Below, piece by piece: positions 22,670 to 33,461 of a stretch of DNA of 64,000 nt. The first letter of the stretch is position 1. Every line of letters starts with the position of its first letter. Under the pieces are notes generated by a model. It had not been told where the DNA came from. It searched no databases and was given only the letters and a program-made list of their open reading frames with translations. The position numbers and the translations under genes were made by a program. The DNA is from Palaemon carinicauda (taxonomy: Eukaryota; Arthropoda; Malacostraca; Decapoda; Palaemonidae), in the NCBI RefSeq assembly GCF_036898095.1, contig NC_090761.1, positions 43,038,446 to 43,102,445 of the forward strand. The letters run 5' to 3'.

Positions 22670-23010
22670 TTTATATTAGGTATTTTCATTCAGTCGCTCA
22701 GATTATGCCATCCACCTCTCAGTGTTAGATATGCATCTAATTCTATGTCTGGCATTTTCTAATGTGAGTTTCAATACCACACAGTAATCAACAAGTTTTT
22801 ATTCTCAATACCTTGTGGAATGATCTTCTGAATCATTTTAAGGAACTGGTTCAACTTCCTAAGTATAATTTTGATGCAAATGCAGCTTCACACATTTAAT
22901 AGTTTATCAGTCATTTATGTAATTTACTATTTATATATCTCATCATTTTCTTAATTTCCCATATATAGTTTAGTCTTTAATTATTAATAGAAAATAATCC
23001 AACAAAGGCC
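22670..23010 (+). repeat. degenerate LINE 3' end, related to LINE-J
   Basis: The stretch TTTCAATACCACACAGTAAT, then TTGTGGAATGATCTTCTGAA and GATGCAAATGCAGCTTC, parallels 37090-37215 of LINE-J (FNTTQ, LWNDL, ANVF in protein terms). It is strongly decayed, has no intact frame, and the limits are approximate. Confidence 0.4.
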
Positions 23011-23821
23011 ACAGCAGTATGTTTTCCATGTTACCTTTAATAATAGTTAAATTTGCATTACGTAATTGTTGAGGCTATATACTTTGCATAAACTCCCATT
23101 AAGAAAATACTGTCATCGCTGTCTTACACCCTTTTTAAGAAAAAATTTCCTAAACTATTCCACATAATTGAAAGTAATCCTGATTGCAATTTAAACTTTA
23201 CATATAGTTGTATTTCTATCTTTATCTCTTGTGAAGTCTTTTCTCAAATAAAATATAAAAAGTGACGGTGCCTTCGAAGTTCCTTCTGCCACAAAGATTG
23301 GGGCAGAGGCTACCCATTAACTGGAGTCAGATTTGATTTAAAGCTGTGACCCCAAATTCTTCTGGTTGAAAGTGTCTCCCTGTTTCTGGGCACAATATGT
23401 TCACTCCAGCAATAAGACTTACAGAACACTATCTAACAATGAGCCTTTAGAAAGAAAACTCCCAAAATTTTATAACTAGATACATACCTAGTATGGCTTT
23501 GGGAATGGTACAGTTGGGTAAGATTTGAAGGCCAACGATAATTAGCAATCTGAAAAACTGTATACTGTACATTGTACGCAATGAGCCACGGTACTTGAAA
23601 TATAGTGTTGGATATTACTATCCAGGAAAAGGACTAATAGACTTCAAGTTCATTGTACCACCATATAATAAGTGAATTGGCTTCTGTATGCAAACCAAAA
23701 GCAAAATATCTAAATTGTAACAAAACAAAAGAATTAAAATATCAACTAATGAGAAAAGTCTCAAAAATGCTGGAATTTTTTTTGTATCGCATTTATGGAA
23801 TTTAAAGAATATTCAAGAATA
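23011..23821. other. no feature seen
   Basis: Non-coding AT-rich sequence. A stretch at 23265-23440 is less AT-rich than its surroundings but shows no recognisable frame or motif. Confidence 0.45.
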
Positions 23822-24314
23822 TACAGTGGAAACTCTACATACGAATTTAATCTGTTCCAGAACCAACTTCGGATGTAAAAATGTTCAGATGTAGAAACGA
23901 ATTTTCCCATAAGAATACATTGAAATAGGATTAATCTGTGGTTGAGCCCAAAAACCTATGATAACTTCTTAATAAACTACTACACATAATTTTCCCATGA
24001 GAATAATGCACACTAAATTAGATAATAGACATGTAAATAAGAAGAATTAGCAAAAAATGATAAATAAGAAACGGGTTTTTAGCGTCACTTTACCTTAGAA
24101 ACTCCAGCGCAGGTGTTGTTAGTCTTGCTACGCAGAGAGGAGACGGACGGGCGGCAAGGAGGTAGAGAGGTTAACTACGATAAACGTTCACTACCGTAAC
24201 TTATTCTAACTTACACTAAGTGAACTTTAACATAACTTAGCTTATTTTTTATTTTATTTTTATATTTTATATTTTTTTACATTTTCTTTTTTTCTTTTTG
24301 ATAATTACGTAATT

Positions 24315-26178
24315 TTAATCACTTTCACTCTCTACACTTAAAATTGACTGAATTTCTTTCGCTTCACTCTTTTCCGTTTTCTTTGTTTCACTTTCTTCCG
24401 CTTCACTCTTTGCCGTTTTCTTCGAATCACTTACATCCTCTTCATCACGAGTTCGCTTCGCAGTTTTTTTAAAGAAATTATCGATAGATAATTGCTTGGT
24501 ACGGCTTTTCAGAATGTTTCGAAAGTGAGTTAGGCAAACATCATCGAACTGCAAAACTACACGACAAACCTGCAATTTCTTTGGATGGTATTTGTCGATG
24601 AAGTTGACCACGTCTTGATATTTTCCTAACACCTCTTTTATATGCGCCGAACCTAACACATGTTCTACCTCCTCGCTCCCTTCCTCGTCATCACTCATGT
24701 GCTCAGACATAGCATGGAGTTCCTTGAGCTCATCCGTGGTAAGTTCGTCGTGATGTTCGGCGACGAGTTCCGTAACGTCATCTGCGTCGACCTCCAGACC
24801 CATGGACTTGCCAAGGGAGACGATTTCCTCTACGCCTTCCACTGCACCCACCACGGGATCAGGTTCGGGGTCAATATCTTCGAAATCTCGGGAAGCAACT
24901 GCATCAGGCCACAGCTTCTTCCAGGCAGAATTGAGGGTCCGTCGAGTTAATCCCACCCAAGCCTGATCTATGATCTTCAAGCAGTGCACGATGTTGAAGT
25001 GGCCCCTCCAAAATTCACGCAAAGTTAAGTTGGTGCTTTGCGTGACATTAAAGCACTGCTTAAATAAGTGCTTGGTGTACAGCTTCTTAAAATTAGAGAT
25101 GACTTGCTGGTCCATGGGCTGGAGGATAGAGGTGGTATTCGGTGGAAGATACAGCACCTTCATGAACTTAAATTTATCGAAGATATCATCTTCAAGTCCG
25201 GGGGGGGGGGTGAGCGGGTGCATTGTCAAGGCATAGCAGGCACTTTAAAGGCAATTTCTGTTCATGAAGAAACTTCTTCACAGAAGGGCCGAAAACTTGG
25301 TTAACCCATTGCACAAAGAATTGCCTAGTGACCCAGGCCTTCGAGTAGGATCGCCTGAAAACAAGAAGCTGATCCTTATCGACGTTGTGTGCCTTAAAGG
25401 CCCTAGGGTTCTCTGAATGGTAAACCAGTAAGGGCTTGACTTTAAAGTCCCCGCTAGCGTTGGCACATAGGGCAAGAGTCAACCGATCCTTCATTGGCTT
25501 ATGCCCAGGCAATTTCTTCTCTTCGGCGGTGATGTAGGTTCGACTCGGCATCTTCTTCCAAAACAGCCCGGTTTCATCACAATTAAACACTTGCTGCTCT
25601 ACGTAGCCTTCTTCCTGCACGATCTTTTCGAAGTTCTTGACAAAGTCAGCTGCAGCCTTTGTGTCCGCACTAGCAGCCTCTCCGTAGCGAACAACTGAAT
25701 GAATCCCGGACAGTTTCTTAAATTTCTCGAACCAGCTGCGAGATGCCTTGAAATCATCTGAGGAAGGCTCGGTTGAACTCTCCCCAGCATCACCCCCAGA
25801 GCTCTCCTCCTTCAAGTCCGTAAAGATGGCGTGCGCCTTCTCGCAGATGACGGTCTCGGTGATGGTGTCGCCAACGATCTCTCTGTCTTTGATCCACACT
25901 AGCAGAAGTCGTTCCATCTCTTCTATGATAGGGCTACGGCATTTTGAAATTATGGTGATCCCCTTAGAAGGTTTCACTGCTTTAATAGCTTCCTTCTGTT
26001 TAAGGATTGTCGAGATCGTCGACATATTACGGCCATACTGTTTAGCAATTTCACTCACGCGGACGCCACACACATGTTTTTCTATAATTTCCTGCTTAAC
26101 CTCTAAAGAAAGCATTTCCTTCTTCCTTTTCTCACCACTACCACTACCACTGGCAAAACTAAGCCTTTTAGGATCCAT
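24315..26178 (-). pseudogene. Tigger-1 transposase, one frameshift
   Basis: DDE-superfamily transposase of about 620 residues in two overlapping frames. The first (26178-25192) carries a psq-type helix-turn-helix (LEVKQEIIEKHVCGVRVSEI, about residues 24-43), a CENP-B-type segment, the first Asp in FNCDETGLFWKK and the second in CLDNAPAHP. The second (25229-24315) carries PPNTTSILQPMDQQVISNF with the third acidic residue. It ends in a long acidic and Lys-rich tail with SIDNFFKKT. The frames part at a G10 run on the plus strand (25200-25209). One base fewer would restore a single frame, so the break may be a recent slip or a sequencing error. There is no other stop. Confidence 0.92.
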
Positions 26179-26384
26179 ACTTTACGTAAATTACCGTTAA
26201 AGGATGCACGTAAAAAATCACGATTAAAACAGAGTTAATAGCAGAACACACAGAGCACAACCACAAGAAGCCGACGAGCACAGAAGACTGACCCAAGCCG
26301 CGCTAATTGAGGGTCCCTCCGAGGTCGAAGTGCTGCCTTCTATCGGCGGAAATAAAAAAACACTTCAGGCGCTATGAGCACCGA

Positions 26385-26629
26385 CTACGCGTACAAGTAT
26401 TGTTTACTTCGGGTGTCGAAAAAAACATTCGGGTGTAGAGTAGGAACGTGTTCGAATTGTACTTCGCGTGTAGAAAAATTCGGATACAACCATACAACCG
26501 GTACGACGAAAATTGCTTACTTCGTGTGTCGAAATAAAATTCGGGTGTAGAGTCAAAAATTTGCTCGAATTTTACTTCGGATGTTGGAAAATTCGGATGT
26601 AGATACGTTCGTGTGTAGAGGTTCCACTG
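26385..26629 (-). repeat. subterminal direct repeats of Tigger-1
   Basis: Repeated 11-14 base units around TTCGGGTGTAGA and TTCGTGTGTCGA: near 26408, 26430, 26466, 26480, 26520, 26540, 26575, 26592 and 26609. The same words open Tigger-3 (50085-50195, inverse sense). Likely transposase binding sites. Confidence 0.7.
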
Positions 26630-26631
26630 TA

Positions 26632-27458
26632 TCCAGATTGTCTTAATCTGGATATACTGTATTCTCGAATTCTCAACCAAGAAAGACACCTGAAATTTTA
26701 AATGAACTGGATAAGTAAGTGAAAGTTTTTCAATTTAGGACATCTGGATGGGAGGGGGTGATTTATGGTTTAACTTCATCCCTCATAACTTACAAGATGA
26801 ACTAATTTTAGCTAGATCTCTATTAACACTTTCTCAACATATAGTACAGAAGTTGCAACCGATAATGACAACTAGAATATAAATTGAATATTCCTGCCTT
26901 ATAAGCCTATTAAGTTCTGTTCAAACTGATCCTTGTTCAAATTATATAATAATAATAATATCAATAATTTTTCAGCCAATTATACACAAACTATAAAACA
27001 CTTAAAAACATGGTTGATATCTATTGTTTGGTAAGTACGAGAGAATGGGACGACGTTCAATGGCTTCCTTCTGCTACCCACTTTAGTATGTTTGTAAATG
27101 GACTGGGTTAACAAACTGTTATATCAATATCTAAAACAGTGCCAATGGCTATACAATGCATTTCTAGATCAATAACGTTACGGAGGAAACCTTGCTATGA
27201 TATAAATGCTATAACAAATTTTGAAATAAAGTTATACAGTTTTTGTCTTCTTGGGGATTCTGGAACAGTTTTTACAAGATTAATACATTGATGCTTAGGA
27301 ACATAGTGTAAAAGGGATGAGCAAAATTATTCTGCTAGGCTCCTAAGGCAACAAAAGTATATCCAAGATTGAATTTCTAACATATTACCAAGAAATAACA
27401 TCAAGTCTATTAAATATTGTTTTTGTTATAATTCTTGTTAATCTAGTTTTTAAGTATA
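26632..27458. other. no feature seen
   Basis: AT-rich sequence between Tigger-1 and LINE-J. A 44-codon minus-strand frame near 27010-27140 has no donor site or motif. The upstream part of LINE-J may extend into this stretch, but I see no ORF1. Confidence 0.45.
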
Positions 27459-27524
27459 ATGCCTCTTTTTTTATTTCTATTAATTCTTATGCTGTCTGGA
27501 GACATTGAGCGAAATCCGGGACCA
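27459..27524 (+). other. N-terminal hydrophobic leader with a 2A-like ribosome-skipping motif
   Basis: The first 22 codons from ATG 27459 encode a hydrophobic run (LFLFLLILML) followed by SGDIERNPGP, which fits the 2A consensus D(V/I)ExNPGP at every position. An in-frame TAG lies 12 bases upstream, so this is the N-terminus of the frame. 2A-like motifs ahead of the endonuclease are established in some animal non-LTR retrotransposons, where a hydrophobic leader plus 2A can also act as a signal sequence. Whether it works here is untested. Confidence 0.8.
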
Positions 27525-29475
27525 GTACGTCCTAGATTTCGTCAATATCGTCTTCTGTATTGCAATATTTGTGGTCTTCATGCAAATATCCAAGACCTTA
27601 CAGTTGTGTCCAGACAGTATGATATTCTTTTGTGCTCAGAAACTTTGGTTTCTAATATGAAGCACTCATCTGAGCTCCTTATAGCTGATTTTAAGAAGCC
27701 AATAATGTTGAAACAGGATGCCATCCCTAGGGCCAGGGGAATGGCGTTGTATATTAGGACCGAGTACCCTGCTTCTCATAAATCCTGCTATCAATGTGGA
27801 TGTCATGAGATTCAGGTAGTAAAAGTTTGTGGCAGGCATAACAACTTTTATTTGTGTTCGATCTACCGGAATCCAGACATGGATGATTCTATCTTCGATT
27901 GTCTTCTTACCATTATGGCTAAGATACAAGAAGATGATAGAAAGGCTTCTTCTGTCTTTGTTGGTGATTTTAATGCTCACCATAGGGAGTGGTTAAGTTC
28001 TATCTCTCCAACCGATCGCCATGGCTTAAGAGCTTTAGACTTTGCCTCTGAATCAGGCTGTTAGCAAATCATAAATGAAGCTACTCACAGGTCTTGTAAT
28101 TGCTTGGACCTTGTATACACTGACTCCCCTGGCGTTATAACTAGTAAGGTTGGTTCTCCAGTCGGGACATCTGATTTCATTAGTAGTGAAGCCTGAGCAG
28201 CCTGTCCCTGATATATCATACTCTTGCAAAATTTATATGAAATCCCAGGCAGACTGGAATGGGATTTTGCATGATCTTTTGTGCTTGAATTGGTCACAAT
28301 TATATAGTAGTGTAGATCCTGTTGTCCTATTGAATGAAAATCTAGTCAACATAATTGATAGGCGTATCCCTTCTCGTGTGCTAAGGTACCAAGTGAAGGA
28401 CAAACCGTGGTTCAATGATGATTGTAGACGTGCTTTTTAGAGAAGCAGGAGGCCTATCATCTTTGGAAGGGTAACAGATTAGATTTGACCAGGAACAACT
28501 ATACTCAGCTTTGAGCTTTTGCTCAGAGAGTTTTTGCCTCAACTGAAAAGGAGTGCAATTTAACCATAAAAGAAACCCTTTCTGGTACAACTCAGGAACA
28601 TAAATGGTGGTCTACCCTTAAATCTGCACTCTTTGGTGTAGATGCAACAGTTCCTCCTTTACTTAAACCAGATGGCTCAGTCACTCACTGTACAAAGGAA
28701 AAGGCAACCCTTTTGGCTGATGTTTTTGACAGTAAACAGAGTAATGAAAAACTTGAACTTCCTCATTCCTGTTTTCCTGAGGCTAAACTAACTAGTTTAG
28801 CTTTTCGATCTCGTGAGATTAAAGCTCTGTTGATGGACCTTGATGCTTATGGAAGTGTAGACCCAAATGGTATTTCTCCTTTGTTTTTTATAAAGTCAGC
28901 AGATTTCTTAGCTCCAAAGTTATCTGTTATTTTGCGCAAGTTAGCAAGAAGAGGAGCTTTTAGCACTTGTTGGAGAATTGGTAATGTTACTCCTCTATGT
29001 AAATGTGTTTGTGGTAGCTCAAGTCCCACTGATTACCGCCCAATTTCCATAACTCCCATATTATCTAAAGTTTTTGAACGTCTTCTGGTAAAACGTCTTA
29101 ATAGGTTTGCTGAAGGTAATCATCTACTCCCTAGTTTGCAATTTTGTTTTCGTAAAGGCCTTGGAGTATGTGATGCCCTTCTTACAATCTCCAGTGTTGT
29201 ACAGAAATCCCTTGATTGTGGTCATGAAGTTCGTATGATTGGCATTGATTTTGGTGCTGCCTTTGACCATGTTAATCATGAGGCCCTTGTTTACAAACTC
29301 ACAGTTGGGAGTGGGTGGGTTGTTTCTTAGCATTATTATTGATTTTTTAAGCAATAGATCTCAAAGAGTTGCTGTTGATGGGCACCATAGTGAGTATAGG
29401 AATGTGATATCTGGTCTTCCACAGGGTAGTGTTCTTGGCCCATTACTTTTCATACTATATACACATGACATTTGA
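27459..29475 (+). pseudogene. endonuclease-RT polyprotein of LINE-J, first part
   Basis: After the 2A motif the frame reads CNICGLHANIQDL and CSETLVSN (start of the AP-type endonuclease) and SVFVGDFNAHHREWL (catalytic Asp/Asn). A TAG follows at 28062-28064. Shifted frames continue through the C-terminal endonuclease (28150-28440) and a linker. From 28713 an open frame carries RT: SVDPNGISPLFF, TDYRPISITPILSKVFERL, FCFRKGLGVCDALL, motif A GIDFGAAFDHVNHEAL. A frameshift near 29330 leads to GLPQGSVLGPLLFILYTHD (motif B). The next block, AYADD, is found 7 kb away at 36450 because of the DIRS-D insertion. Several older stops show it was dead apart from that insertion. Confidence 0.85.
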
Positions 29476-29485
29476 TTTGGCCTAG

Positions 29486-29677
29486 AAATGATATTTTCAT
29501 AATAAAATAAATTTTTGTACATACTTACCCGCTGGTTATATAAGAATGGCTAAAGTCCCTGACGCTCCGGCAGAACTATTCAAAACTCGCGGCTATCGCA
29601 GATATGCCAGGTGTACACTAGCACCCTGGTGGACTACGGGTTGAACTAATCCAACCTATTCAGATTTTCCTTGCCCC
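29486..29677 (-). repeat. right inverted terminal repeat of DIRS-D
   Basis: It starts AAATGATATTTTCATAATAA at the junction with LINE-J; the shared part starts at 29524. It includes GTCCCTGACGCTCCGGCAGA and CCAGGTGTACACTAGC, found inverted at 36300-36400. Confidence 0.85.
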
Positions 29678-29711
29678 TTGGTCTCTAGAGGGGAGGAGGG
29701 TGGGATTATAA

Positions 29712-29803
29712 CTTATATAACCAGCGGGTAAGTATGTTCAAAAATTTATTTTATTATGAAAATATCATTTTTAAACATAAAACTTACCCGCTGGTTATAT
29801 AAG
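29712..29803 (-). repeat. internal complementary region of DIRS-D
   Basis: The plus strand reads CTTATATAACCAGCGGGTAA ... GAAAATATCATTTTTAAACA ... TTACCCGCTGGTTATATAAG. The middle is exactly the complement of the right end (GTTTAAAAA) joined to the left end (AAATGATATTTTC), sharing the A-run. It is thus a direct record of the circle junction. Confidence 0.9.
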
Positions 29804-30179
29804 AATGGCTGATTGACACCCTTGGTGGCAGGTCAGAGACAGCAATTTGATTGGAAATTCACTTAATAGTTACACATAACCAATATAAGAGGTTCGTACC
29901 TGATAAGGAAGCAGACTGCAATGGTTCTCTGCCTCATTTTGTCTGCTATCATTAGAAGATCCAGCGGTCCACCCAGGGGGCTGATGATCTCTAGAAGCTG
30001 TCAAACGGTGCCATAACCTATAACATGACAGGACCTCAACTAATACCCTTGTTCCGGGCGCTCTCAAGGAACAACATGACCACCTGACCAAATCAACAGA
30101 TTGCAGAAGACTGTCGACCAATCTCCACATACAACCATAAAACAACAAAGATCCAAGAGAAAGAAAAGGGTACTAGGAA

Positions 30180-31240
30180 TTAGGGGAACATAGTGGTAGA
30201 TCCTTCACCTACTACTGCATTTGCAGCAACAAATGGACCCAAAGTGTAGCAGTCCTCATAAAGAGTCTGAACATGTTTTAAGTAATGGGATGCGAATACA
30301 GACTTACTTCTCCAAAAAGTCGCATCCATTATGCTTTGCAGAGAACGATTTTGTTTAAAAGCTACCAAAGTAGCCACTGCTCTTACTTCGTGTGCCTTCA
30401 CCTTGAGCAGTAAGATCTGCCTCATCACACTCTGAATGAGCTTCTCTAATTAAAAGCCTTATAAAAAAGGATAGAGCATTCTTCGACATAGGCTGCGAGG
30501 GCTTCTTGACTGCACACCAGAGCGCCTCCGAGCTGCCTCTCAAGCTCTTTGTTCTGTCCAAATATACTCTTAAAGCTCTAACCGGACAGAGTACTTTTTC
30601 TATTTCATCGCCCACCATGTCATAGAGATTAGTAATTTCAAAAGACTTGGGCCATGGACAAGAAGGGAGTTCATTCTTGGCCAGAAAACCCTGCTGCAAG
30701 GAACATATCGCTTTCCCGTTTCTGAATCCAATGTTCTTGCTGAAAGCATGGAGCTCACTGACTCTTTTAGCCGTCGCCAAACTCACTAAGAAAAGGGTCT
30801 TCAAAGTCATATCTTTAAAAGTGGCCGAGTGCAGAGGTTCGAACCTGTCACTCATAAGGAATCTAAGTACCACATCCCAATTCCAAGCAGGTGATACCTG
30901 ATGACATATCTTAGATGTTTCAAAAGACCTAAATAAGTCTTGTAAATCTTTATTGTTGGAGATATCCAGATTCCTATGTCTGAAAACAGTTGCCAGCATA
31001 CTTCTGTATTCTTTAATCGTCAAGGCAGAGAAGTTACGCTTATTCCTAAGCTCTAAAAAGAAATCGGCAATCTGTGTTATAGAGGTATTGGACGAAAAAA
31101 CCGAGTTAGCCCTACACCATTCTCTGAATACCTCCAATTTGGACTGATACACCCTGATGGTAGAAGCTCTCCTTGCTCTTGCAATAGCCTTGGCTGCCTC
31201 CTTCGAAAAACCTCTAGATCTTGTGAGTTTTTCGATAGTC
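30180..31240 (-). pseudogene. tyrosine recombinase of DIRS-D
   Basis: Minus-strand frame from about 31240 with an N-terminal core-binding region (YQSKLEVFREWCRANSV, TIKEYRSMLATVFRHRNLD) and the first catalytic Arg in ATAKRVSELHAF. The frame breaks at about 30395-30425. The other frame carries AHEVRAVATLVAF (HxxR box) and FASHYLKHVQ (nucleophile Tyr) and ends at 30180. A one-base shift separates otherwise complete halves. The recombinase would join the circular element to a target. Confidence 0.85.
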
Positions 31241-31537
31241 TAAAGGCAGTCAGACGTAGAGCTCGGAGGTTTTGGTGATTTCTTGCCAAATGGGGCTGTC
31301 TGAGAAGATCTGCTCTTAACGGAAGGCTTCTCGACACGTCCACTATCCACTCCAGTACCTCCGTGAACCAGACCCTTGACGGCCAGAAAGGAGCAATTAG
31401 GGTCATCCTGGTCCCCTTGTGAGATACAAACTTTTGCACCACTTTGTATAGGATCTTGAAGGGTGGAAACGTGTACATATCCATGTGTGTCCAATCTAAC
31501 AGGAACGCGTCTATGTGAGCTGCCTCGGGATCCGAAA

Positions 31538-31721
31538 CTGGAGAGCAATACGTTCCCAGTCTCTTTGTCTTGGAGGTTGCTAACAGATCTATGAGGGGAC
31601 GACCCCATAACCGCCACAGCTTCTTGCAAACGTCCAGATGTAGCGTCCATTCTGTAGACAGAACTTGGTCCCTCCGGCTGAGCCTGTCCGCACTCACATT
31701 CTTGACTCCTTGAATGAACCG
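31538..31721 (-). repeat. source of the 184-base duplicated RNase H segment
   Basis: The segment runs from CTGGAGAGCAATACG to TGAATGAACCG on the plus strand and encodes SADRLSRRDQVLSTEWTL. An identical copy is at 32870-33053. No base difference is seen by eye. Confidence 0.92.
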
Positions 31722-32812
31722 TGTCAATAAAAGAATCCTCCTTTCCTTTGCCCAAAGGAGAAGAGATCTCGCTAACTCGTACAGAGACTTCAAGTGGGTC
31801 CCCCCCTGCTTTGCTATATACGCTAGGGCCGTGGTGCTGTCCGCATTGACTTGAACCACCTTGTCTAGGACCAGGTCCTCGAATACTTTGAGGGCTAAGT
31901 GCACCGTTAAGAGCTTCTTCTGATTGATATGAAGAGCCTCCTGTTCCTTTGTCCAATGCCCTGATATCTCTCTTTTTCCCAATGTTGCTCCCCACCCCGA
32001 ATTTGAGGCGTCTGAAAACAACACGAGGTCTGGGTTCCTCTGCTCCAACGAGAGGCCTTCGTTGAGTCTGTGAGCGTTGTTCCACCATCGAAGACGTGCT
32101 CTGATCGTACTCGTAACGGGAATACTCTCCCTGTCAAGACTGTCTCCCCTCTTCCAATGAGCATTGAGGTGAAATTGAAGGGGGCGTAGGTGCAGTCTCC
32201 CCAGAGATACAAACTTCTCTAGAGACAAGAGGGTTCCCAGAAGACTCATCCATTCTCTTACTGAAGTGACTTTCTTCTTCATAAAGGCCTCCAGCCTTAG
32301 AAGTGCTAACTGAACTCTTGCAGGCGACGGAAAAGCCTGAAAATCCTGACTCCGAATCTCCATCCCCAAATAAAGGATCTTCTGGGATGGAGTCAGCTGT
32401 GACTTCTTTGGGCTCACTAGGAGTCCCAATTCTTTTATCAAATCTAGAGTCAACTGAAGGTCCTTCAAACAGCGATCGAGCGAGGGAGCTCTTATCAGCC
32501 AATCGTCCAAGTAAAAGGAGGCTCTGATGCCTCTCGAGTGCAGCATGCTCGCCACATTCATCATTAGTTTCGTGAAAATCAGAGGAGCTGTGCAGAGGCC
32601 GAAACATAGGGCTCGGAACTGGAAGACGTCCTTCCCGTATACGTATCTCAGGTAACGTCTGCAGCTTGGATGTATCGGAACATGGAAATAAGCGTCCTGG
32701 AGGTCCAATGATACCATCCAGTCGCCTTTCCTCACTGCTGCCAGCACAGTCTTCTGAGTCTCCATGGTGAATTTTGAGTTCTGGATGTAGCAGTTGAGGG
32801 CGCTTACAACCA

Positions 32813-33111
32813 GAACCGGTCTCCATTCCCCTGAACTCTTGGGAACTAGGAACAAGCGGTTGTAAAACCCTGGAGAGCAATACGTTCCCAGTCTCTTTGT
32901 CTTGGAGGTTGCTAACAGATCTATGAGGGGACGACCCCATAACCGCCACAGCTTCTTGCAAACGTCCAGATGTAGCGTCCATTCTGTAGACAGAACTTGG
33001 TCCCTCCGGCTGAGCCTGTCCGCACTCACATTCTTGACTCCTTGAATGAACCGGTCTCCATTCCCCTGAACTCTTGGGAACTAGGAACAAGCGGTTGTAA
33101 AACCCTGGAGA
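32813..33111 (-). repeat. template-switch duplication inside the RT region of DIRS-D
   Basis: In minus-strand order there is an RT stretch of 64 bases (33111-33048), then the 184-base RNase H copy (33053-32870), then the same 64 RT bases again (32876-32813). Joints lie at shared GAACCG (6 bases) and CTGGAGA (7 bases). The net gain is 235 bases, which shifts the frame. Confidence 0.92.
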
Positions 33112-33461
33112 CTCCAAGTCCCGCACCCTCTCTATCGCTCTCTTTTCCAGCAGAAGCGACACCTGAAGCTGCATGGCTTGCCTCTTCGGTTCTCTCTTGT
33201 ACTTGTTTGGGCGAAAGATCCACAGGATCTGCGGCTAAAGGAGGTTTTAATAAGAACGGAATCTTGTATCCTTCCTTTAGAAGACATACAGACCAAGGGT
33301 CCGCTCCCTTCTTCTCCCAGGCCTGCCAGAAGTAATTTAGCCTGGCTCCCACTGCTGCTTGAAGAGGAGAGCAGTCAGACCCTGCCTCGACTGGGCTTGG
33401 CTCCTCTTTTCTTTGACTTCCTTGCCTCCGATTTGAAATTACTTCTCCCTGCAGGTTTGCC

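Larger units (their letters stand above)
23824..26629 (-). mobile_element. Tigger/pogo-like DNA transposon 1, full length
   Basis: The element is bounded by inverted CAGTGGAAACTCTACATACG (23824) and CAGTGGAACCTCTACACACG (read on the minus strand from 26629), each flanked by TA (23822-23823 and 26630-26631), the expected target duplication. It is 2806 bases long with a transposase on the minus strand that is intact but for one homopolymer frameshift. Subterminal repeats lie near the 26.4-26.6 kb end. It is the most complete DNA transposon here. Confidence 0.92.
27459..29485 (+). mobile_element. LINE-J (CR1/jockey-like), 5' segment
   Basis: Non-LTR retrotransposon segment with an N-terminal 2A-like motif, an AP-type endonuclease and RT motifs up to the block just before the catalytic YADD. 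It stops at CCTAG plus A-run, where DIRS-D is inserted. The other part continues at 36437. The exact clade is uncertain. Confidence 0.85.
31330..33430 (-). pseudogene. RT and RNase H of DIRS-D, with internal duplication
   Basis: It begins near GARLNYFWQAWEKKGADPW and GYKIPFLLKPPLA, and changes frame near 33190 to EKRAIERVRDLESPGFY. A 235-base insertion follows (see the duplication entries). RT then continues with SALNCYIQNSKFTMET, motif A WMVSLDLQDAYFHVPIHP, motif C SFYLDDWLIRA, and RNase H with VLFSDASNSGWGATL, VQVNADSTTALAYIAKQGGT and SADRLSRRDQ. All catalytic acids are present. The C-terminal end runs into a region overlapping the recombinase start. Apart from two frame changes and the duplication it is intact. 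Confidence 0.88.

Noticed and set aside
22670..22800. Possible host exon before a GTAAGT-like donor near 22636
   Set aside because: All three frames carry stops close to the donor, and the region matches a LINE 3' end instead.
24315..26178. Two frames of the Tigger transposase considered as programmed frameshifting
   Set aside because: The shift is at a G10 homopolymer with no slippery heptamer; a slip or sequencing error is simpler.
27005..27140. 44-codon minus-strand frame after a possible acceptor
   Set aside because: It runs to a stop without a donor site; no motif.
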